Part shown: in pieces, positions 57,649-64,000 of the stretch
Layout of the letters: each line of letters starts with the position of its first letter
How positions within the stretch are numbered: the first letter of the stretch is position 1
Assembly: GCA_950106755.1 (NCBI GenBank)
Contig: OX467091.1
Coordinates: 22,151,538-22,215,537, forward strand
Reading direction: 5' to 3'
Origin: Climacium dendroides
Lineage: Eukaryota > Streptophyta > Bryopsida > Hypnales > Climaciaceae
DNA: 64,000 nucleotides
Position numbers and translations under genes: made by a program
The notes under the pieces: generated by a model
The model's database searches: none
What the model saw: only the letters and a program-made list of their open reading frames with translations
Told to the model about the DNA's origin: nothing

Positions 57649-59014
57649 ACTTTGTCCTGTTTGTGATTATCTTTCGCATCTTACCCAAGCTTGTGTTTGG
57701 TACCCCTTTGCAAGGAGAAGATCTAGGTGCCATTTCTCTTGACCATGTTTACAACGTGTTGCTTGCAACAGTAGTGTCGGGAGTAGAATTTTCGTGAGAA
57801 AACAGAAGATTTTGAAAGAGGGTTCAAAATTGGGCATGCGTTTTGGGACATTTCGGACCATCAGTGTCTGAATGTTTGCAGGTGACGGTTTTGGGTGGCT
57901 GGAGCGTTGTATAAATCAGTGCTGTCTTCATATGCTAGACTATATTAGGCAGAATAGGTAAGTAGGTATATGGAGCATGTGTTTGTAAGTTATTTTATTA
58001 GTCCTATTGGGCAAAATTTGTCTTTCCTTCACTTCATAAAATCAATTTTTTGTACGGTGGATTTTACCAAACCTGGCTCATCCAACTTACGTTATATGGA
58101 ATGGAAATGCATCTTATGTTTTATATTTATAAGTTCTAGGGATATGTTTAATCATATAAATGAGCCAAGAAAGGAACTTTGATGCTAGAGTAAAACTAAG
58201 AGGGATCAAGGGAATTGCAACAAAGAATACTAAAATGAGATTCTCAAATTATGAAGATTCTAAAAATATAGCACTTCTTGTTGCTTTTGAAAAAACCACA
58301 TTTGGACTATTTATGATCTTGGGTGGTTAGGCAGTTCAATGGAGGAAAAACTAGAAGTTGGAAAATTTCTCTAGTATGCATTTTTGATGCCCTCTAATGC
58401 ATCTTTATAAATACTTCAAATTCATAAATGAATTGAGATTGAGATTTTTAATCAATGGCATAGTGAGACCATGGTGAATAATATGTTTGTCCAAACCAGT
58501 TTTTTTTTTTTACCAGTGTCCCCATGGTTGTCCTCACTACAAAGACCAATTTTTGGAGGGACGAAGCCAGAGAGGTAAGATTTTTGACAGTTTGGTGAAA
58601 TTTTGCCCCCCAAAAAAGCCTTGTCCAAACACTTAAGTTACAATAAATGCAAAATTGCAAAAAATGAATTTGGATAGCTAACTTTATCACACCAAGACGC
58701 TAGAACTAAAGTAATCTACTCTAAAAGCACCCATGTTCTAAAAGCAATCGTAATACAAGGGCACATTTTGCTTTCTTCAGTGTACCAATAGTGTACATTT
58801 TAGGAGATGGGCGTTTTTATTGACCACTAGATTTCAACTTCAAAAATTTGTAACTAATTCCACAAAGGTCCAAAAAATATGAAATGACTTGGGTCAGATG
58901 CAAATTCCATTATTCTTCCTACAAAAATTTACAGAAAATTGTTTCAAAGAGTTTAGTTTTCCCGAAAAGGCAATCGGCTCTCAAAATGGTCACTTTAAGA
59001 GTAGACTATCTTAG
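57649..59014. repeat. TOM2A 3' flank and dispersed repeat
   Basis: 57649-57970 is probably 3' untranslated region. 58690-58990 is an inverted copy of the repeat at 44940-45240. The rest is AT-rich with no gene recognised. Confidence 0.6.
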
Positions 59015-60156
59015 TTATGAAGACGCCGAAGCGCAAAGGAGGATGCAGGGAAAATGATTGTCACAACTGGTGTAAATTTTCCTCAACTGGAGCTGAAAAT
59101 GGAACGCTTCGTCGTGGTGGTGCACATCTCCCATTTCCACTTGCTGGGGACGTTCCCGTGTGCTTGCGCATATATGTTGCTTGTCGTGGGCCGTTGGGCG
59201 CCGCTTGGAGGGACTCTTGAAGGTCGTTAGCAGAGAATCGGAGTCGCAAGTGTCGTAGCAGACATCTTCCTCACGACGGAGGGTGGGGGAAGAAGTGGAG
59301 CAAGCAGGAGGACTGGACGAGGAGGAGCTTTCCTTGAGAGTCCGAGGGATATCGCTGAGTCTCGCAGTGCAGCGCCGCCTTGGCAGCATTCGAGAAGCAG
59401 ACTGCTCCGGCGATCCGCAGGCAGTCGGTGGGGAAGCCGCTTCTCTCGTGGAGCCTCCAAATCCTCGACCAACACCGAGTGAGTGTGTTCATTCCCAGCC
59501 GCCAAGGGTGTGTCCACTACTGTTGAATGCTCACGAGGGCATGACTACTGAGAGTGTGTTGGTGCGACGCTGTCAGTAGCGCTCACGGAGCCGCTGCACC
59601 AGGTTGAGACTGATGCTCTTTTTGTGGTTCTCGATTCCTGCCTCAGTTTTTAAAATCCAGAGCGTCGCGTAATGTTTTGTTTTGCGGATGTGGTCTTAAC
59701 GGCTTCATTTCTGGGTTGCTTTCTGGTGAGTTTTCTTTTGCTTTGGTTCTACCGACAACCCTGATCTTCTAGACAGTTTGTTCAGCCTGCAGTTCGTACA
59801 CCCCATCCATCTCAGGTCACTGTAGGTTCGATTTGCAAATAAGAGTATCTGCAGCAATCTTTCGTACTCGTTGTTGAATATGCAATAAGAACCTATGTTT
59901 ACACAAGTCGCATAAAAATAAAAACGTCCATCCATTAAAAGATTGACAGTTGAACTTGTTGCGCCTTGACTGTAAACATTTGATAGCAAGAGATGAGGAG
60001 ATGCTTGATGTGGCAAAGCTGAGATCGACCTGATTTTCTTTCACGGAAGTGCTGGCGTCTAGCCATCGCTTGAGCTGTGAAGGGCTACCACTGTGCTTTT
60101 TGCATTTCTTTCTCATACTCTGCCTTTCATCTTCGTCTTGACCATTTGGGGATTCC
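59015..60156 (-). CDS. Possible unrecognised gene or gene fragment, minus strand
   Basis: Two minus-strand stretches look coding but match no family I know. The upper one (about 60156-59978) follows an acceptor-like ttag. It reads ESPNGQDEDERQSMRKK then SPSQLKRWLDASTSVKENQ, and can end at a gtttac donor. The lower one (about 59490-59015) is a 155-codon frame with GSTREAASPPTACGSPEQSA, RLSDIPRTLKESSSSSSPP and DTCDSDSLLTTFKSPSKRRP. It is GC-rich in an AT-rich, repeat-filled setting. Other frames over the same island are also open, so the reading frame is not secure. Start, intervening intron and 3' end are undetermined. It could be a Ser-rich lineage-specific protein or a captured fragment. Confidence 0.3.
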
Positions 60157-60960
60157 CTAAGTTTCTATGGATTAAGTATTTCTTGCCGACACTTTATTGT
60201 TGACGAGTCTTGTTACAGGTCCACCTCACAATATGTGTGTGAATGTGGAGTTTGCGCTAATGGCCATTGAAAACTTTTTTTTGTTGAATTTAGTTTATAT
60301 TATGAGTGCACATCTAATGTTTTTTTTTGCTTGATTATACTGCTGTCAAATTTGGCTCTATTTGAATGGGTCATTGTCAAACCTTGAATCCTTGGTATGT
60401 GAGATTGGTGTCTGAGTGTGTGCAGACCAACAATTTGAACAAGGCTATCACATCTGTGGATGACTCCTCCAAGTCCAATTAGTTACTTTGCTTCTTTCTT
60501 TCTTTGTGATGCTTCTTTGTTGAAGTTGTATCTCTTTCTTCAATTGTGTCTTTAGTTTTTCATCTGGAATGCAAGTTTATACTTAAGTTTGTTAGTTGAT
60601 ATTGTTGACACTTTCTTGTGGAAGATTCAGTCAAAGTGTCATTTTTTTTATGTGAATAGCCTAGATTATCACCCTTTTTACAATTTGGATTTCGTACAAT
60701 TGCCTTGTGGTGAAATAGGAGAAGCCAATGATTGCAAATTTGCAACATAGGGCCTAAATCAAGTGTATTCACCTATTACCACAAAGACTTAAGTGAGGGT
60801 CTTATATAGTTGCAACAATGGGTGGGTCATGTTCATGTTTGAACAATAGATTCAAGCCTCAAATCTCCGCTTCTTCTATGCCATCATTTAATTATTGTGA
60901 CACCGTTATAAGGTCTTTGGAGGGTCAAACTTCTATGCAAACCATTGAAGAGAATTGAGC
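60157..60960. other. AT-rich spacer, nothing recognised
   Basis: No coding frame, RNA gene or clear repeat was recognised. Scattered words resemble the flanks of the kinase pseudogene that follows. Confidence 0.4.
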
Positions 60961-62010
60961 AATCCAAAACTCATTGGAGTTAAGTAGCCAAGTTTGAGTT
61001 GGATGAGGACGAAGTGGTGGAGGCAAGTAATGTAGAAGTCTTCTAGACTTTGCAATCACATCCCAAATGGAACACTTTTTTCCAAACCTTTGGTAAAGAT
61101 GGGATGGATGAGTTGGTGATAGGCTAAAAGTTTGTTGAAGGTGGTCAAGCTGAGCTTTATAATGTAGAGATTCATTGGAATGAGCTATGGAGGAATGAGA
61201 ATGACTTAAGAAAGGGACAAAAGTGGGCTTTGAAGGTGTTCAAGAATGGGACTTCTTTGTAACAATTGTAGCTACAGTGGCCTTGTGGAATGTTGAAGAA
61301 ATATGTAGACAATGTGGAGTGGGATTATTGTGGGAACCCTCCCTAAAGTAGGAACCATAGTAATGTGTATCACAGAATATTGTTGTAAGATGGGCGATTT
61401 TGCATTTTTGATAGTGAAAGAACATGTAAATTTGTGACAATTAATTGATCATTTTATGTTGACAACAAAAAAGAATCATTCATTTATGAACATTCAAAAT
61501 GTGGAAGGAATTATGTATAAAGTAACTATGGAAATGGAGTGGTTACACAACCCCAACATCATTCATTGAGACCTCAAAGCATCCAATGTGCTTTGTACCC
61601 AACTAGAAGGTGGTTAAATATGTTATGTGGCAGATTTTGAATGTTCCATTAGAGTTGTTGGGACAAGGTTCTTTAGGGCTCATAAAATATTGCATGCATG
61701 CAAGGATTATACTATTAGTGATAAGTTGGAATTGTTTACAAAAGAATTTGATGTTTATAGTTATAGGATGTATTATGAGATTGTGATGGAGAAGCTTCCA
61801 TTTGAAGACTATAGACAGAATGACTTTGATCATGTGTTGGTAGGAGAAAGGCCAAAGGTACTAAAGTATGTAGTCGGATGGATGCAGGAATTATTAAGAA
61901 TGTGTTGGTGGTCCAATTCCATTGATAGACCATCTTTTGGAGAAATCTTGGAAATTCTTTTTGCTAATTCAAAAATGTTAAGAAAATGGAATGCCTTAAG
62001 AAAGAAATAA
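60961..62010 (+). pseudogene. Decayed protein kinase of a moss-type family
   Basis: Read across stops and frame changes, the segment gives an upstream part (WNTFFQTFGKDGMDE), then EGGQAELYNVEIHWNELW, WALKVFKNG, KMGDFAFLIVKEHVN-type sequence, EWLHNPNIIH, a stop in place of the HRD arginine and DLKASNVLC. From 61627 a 127-codon open frame continues: VADFECSIRVVGTRFFRAHKIL, LFTKEFDVYSYRMYYEI, LPFEDYRQNDFD, RMCWWSNSIDRPSFGEIL. This is the order of a complete kinase domain. The activation-segment motif is DFE instead of DFG, which I believe is usual for this family, whose intact members read ECS after DFE. Several stops show that it is dead. Length suggests a processed or truncated copy. Confidence 0.8.
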
Positions 62011-62728
62011 GATGTAGAAAAGGTGATGGGAAGTAGACATCTACCAATAAAGAGGTTTCATGTAGATTAGGGGAATCACTCTAGCTAAGATAGAACTACC
62101 CATTACCACACAAATTTTCTATCTAGGTACTTTGGAGAAGCTATTTGTCAACTCCCATATTTGTCTAAGATTGAAAAATTTGAAAGAAGTCAATTGCAAA
62201 AAGAATTAAGATATTTCAACAAAAAGTAAATTTTTATTTTACTTTTCAAAAGCTGAAATGTTAAAGCTTAGGCTAATGTGTCTGCTCTCTAAGTGCATTG
62301 CCATCATGATAAAGGGTTGTAAAGATTGTGGTAATAGATGGGTCATTATTGCAATTGGAAAGATCCAATAAGTAGGTGTTTGTCTTGGCTTTTGTGGATT
62401 TTTGATGTGCAAGAAAATTTGGTATAATTGGAAAGTTCATTAAATTAGATTGTTTGTTTTGTTTGTTACATTGAGATCCCCTGAACTGTGTGTCCCTCAC
62501 TTGTGTGCATGGTACCATTGGAAAGTCCTCAACAAAGAGAGATGCACGGGCTTTGTTTCATGACATTTGGGCTCATGGTTGAGAAGATATTAAATTTCAA
62601 AGTTTTTATGGATTAGAAAATTATTTCTACTTTTATTTTGACTATGGCAACACATGATACACTAGTTTGTCTTTAGATATCCATACCTCAAATGAGGCTA
62701 TTTGTTTTTTTGTTACAGTAAGATTTCT
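62011..62728. other. AT-rich spacer with diverged direct repeats
   Basis: Words such as atgtgcaagaaaatttggta (62404; again near 63469) and a gtgtgtcccnc...ggtac-attggaaag segment (62489; again at 63010) show that pieces of 62.4-63.5 kb are diverged tandem copies. No gene is seen. Confidence 0.5.
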
Positions 62729-63005
62729 TCATCACAAAGTTTACACCCTATGGTTTGTCAACAATTATCATGTGGTTATTGTTGTTTCATGAGTTCGCAT
62801 GTTAATTACAGTTTATTGCATCATTACAATGCATTACTTCACATCATTATGATGCAATTACAAGTAATGCATTGTAATAATGCAATAACGATGCAAAGTA
62901 ATGCATTGTAATGATGTGATAAATTGTAATTAACGTGTAAATTCATGAAACAATGATAATCACATGATAACTATTGACAAACCATAGGGTATAAACTTTG
63001 TGATG
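62729..63005. mobile_element. Palindromic fold-back element, about 277 bp
   Basis: The sequence from tcttcatcacaaagttta (62727) to taaactttgtgatgttga (62992-63009) pairs with itself along almost its whole length. Shared pieces include accctatggtttgtcaa, gttatcatgtg, gtttcatga and gttaatta. The core (62814-62930) is built of alternating tgcattac / gtaatgca words. No coding capacity and no clear target-site duplication. Confidence 0.85.
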
Positions 63006-64000
63006 TTGAATCGTGTGTCCCCCTTGTTGTATTCTTGGTACAAGTGGAAAGCATTCTGTAAAGAAGACCCATGTATATGTTGGGTAGTCAAGGGCACATT
63101 TAAATAATCCCATTGTCTTCAATCTTTGCCCACTTCTTGTGATCCATTTTTTTTTCATTTTTTATGTAGTGCCAAATTGGTGACATAAAATGTTATAGTG
63201 GTATTCCAAATTTCAACATTCATCCACACATTGGATAAAAAATATCACATTAGCATATATCACATATCTATAAATCTGTTTTCATCCACAATCTAAAAAG
63301 TTCATCCAAGATTTCTTTTTAATTTAAAGTTTTCTAATGAAAAACTTCATGATTTTTTTGTCATTTTCTAGCCGAATTCTTTTTTTAGGTGCAATCTGGT
63401 ACTATAAAGTAAAAAAAAAGCCCTCATGTGGTGTTCTCATGTTTGTCTTGGTTGCTTGGGTTCTTACATGTGCAAGAAAATTTGGTACTGGAAAGTGTTG
63501 TTGGGAATTTGCTCATGTATTTGGGTAGAGAGTTTGTTGGACTTGCTTGTTACTAGTATGTAAGTCAAGGATGCAACATTTGGTCGTAGTTTCATAGGTT
63601 TCTGTGGCCAAAAATATTTTTACACTATTTTTCAAGGAAAGAAAAATAGATGTGGAACCTAACATGAGTGATTTTGTATTTTTCTAAGCATTTTTGAATT
63701 ACTTATAAATTTTCAAAGATTTGGGGCATAGGCACCTATTTGTGACTATAGGTCTCTCAAGATTTGTCCCCCTGCAACTTGTAATGAGATGTGCAAAAAT
63801 CAAAGACAATAATTGGCTCTTGCAATAGAAAAATAATTTTTTCTAAATTCATTGAATTGCTAAAGTGGTCCATGTAAGGATCACCTCATGTTTGTTCTCC
63901 TGCTAATAATAAGGGGATTTGAAGGAGAAGGGTGCTTTTAGAGCCTCCTAGCTTACATTGCGATGTACTCTTTGAACAATACTTCAATCTTCTTCTATAC
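63006..64000. repeat. AT-rich flank with an inverted copy of the 52-kb repeat
   Basis: 63600-63895 is the reverse complement of 52040-52370; both carry gaaagaaaaatagatgtgg / ccatatctatttttctttc and the attacttataaattttcaaa word. No gene is recognised up to the window end. Confidence 0.7.

Noticed and set aside
1..64000. CRISPR arrays, operons, bacterial promoters, tRNA or rRNA genes
   Set aside because: The genes are intron-containing plant nuclear genes; no regularly spaced array with unique spacers and no cloverleaf or rRNA segment was recognised by eye.

Overview
The window is nuclear DNA of a land plant, most likely a bryophyte and probably a moss. The evidence is a set of typical plant genes (plastid/mitochondrial GatA, plant-type WEE1, solanesyl-diphosphate synthase with a long transit peptide, TOM2A-type tetraspanin) in very AT-rich, repeat-filled intergenic DNA. 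There is also a decayed kinase with an 'ADFECS' activation segment, which I associate with a large moss kinase family. Species was not determined.

Layout. 1-2.4 kb: repeats. 2.65-3.4 kb: intronless proteasome subunit alpha-4 (+). 3.4-6.7 kb: repeats with a nested MITE. 6.69-12.3 kb: ten-exon gatA (-). 13.18-16.65 kb: ten-exon WEE1 (-). 18.9-20.4 kb: single-exon F-box gene (+). 20.4-24.6 kb: mostly repeats. 24.6-26.5 kb: single-exon F-box/LRR gene, FBL10-like (+). 27.66-29.29 kb: two-exon TMEM45/DUF716 membrane protein (-), convergent with the F-box/LRR gene. 29.3-35.2 kb: AT-rich repeats with a retrotransposon integrase remnant that carries a PHD-finger-like tail. 35.24-39.03 kb: twelve-exon SUMO E1 subunit SAE2/UBA2 (+). 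41.4-43.1 kb: two-exon putative plastid membrane protein ending in a SAM domain (+). 43-48 kb: repeats and minisatellites. 48.3-50.75 kb: six-exon solanesyl-diphosphate synthase (+). 54.8-57.65 kb: six-exon TOM2A tetraspanin (+). 57.65-64 kb: repeats, a doubtful minus-strand gene at 59-60.2 kb, a kinase pseudogene and a fold-back element.

The exon models were built by hand from open frames, family conservation and GT/AG sites. In every multi-exon gene the summed exon lengths are divisible by three and phases match at each junction. Several long frames open at a non-ATG codon, so the first in-frame ATG was taken as the start. The genes are unrelated housekeeping and signalling genes and form no operon-like unit. 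Proteasome, two F-box proteins and SUMO E1 all concern protein modification or turnover, but nothing shows that they are functionally clustered.

The most interesting signals are non-genic. They are a PHD-like finger fused to a retroelement integrase, an ~860-bp fold-back and a decayed partial exon duplication inside gatA introns, and one repeat family shared by introns of gatA and TOM2A. The solanesyl synthase gene adds a tandemly duplicated 5' splice site and a perfect 22-bp intronic hairpin. Finally, a short TTAACCCCTAAA-like motif recurs at the edges of many otherwise different repeats.
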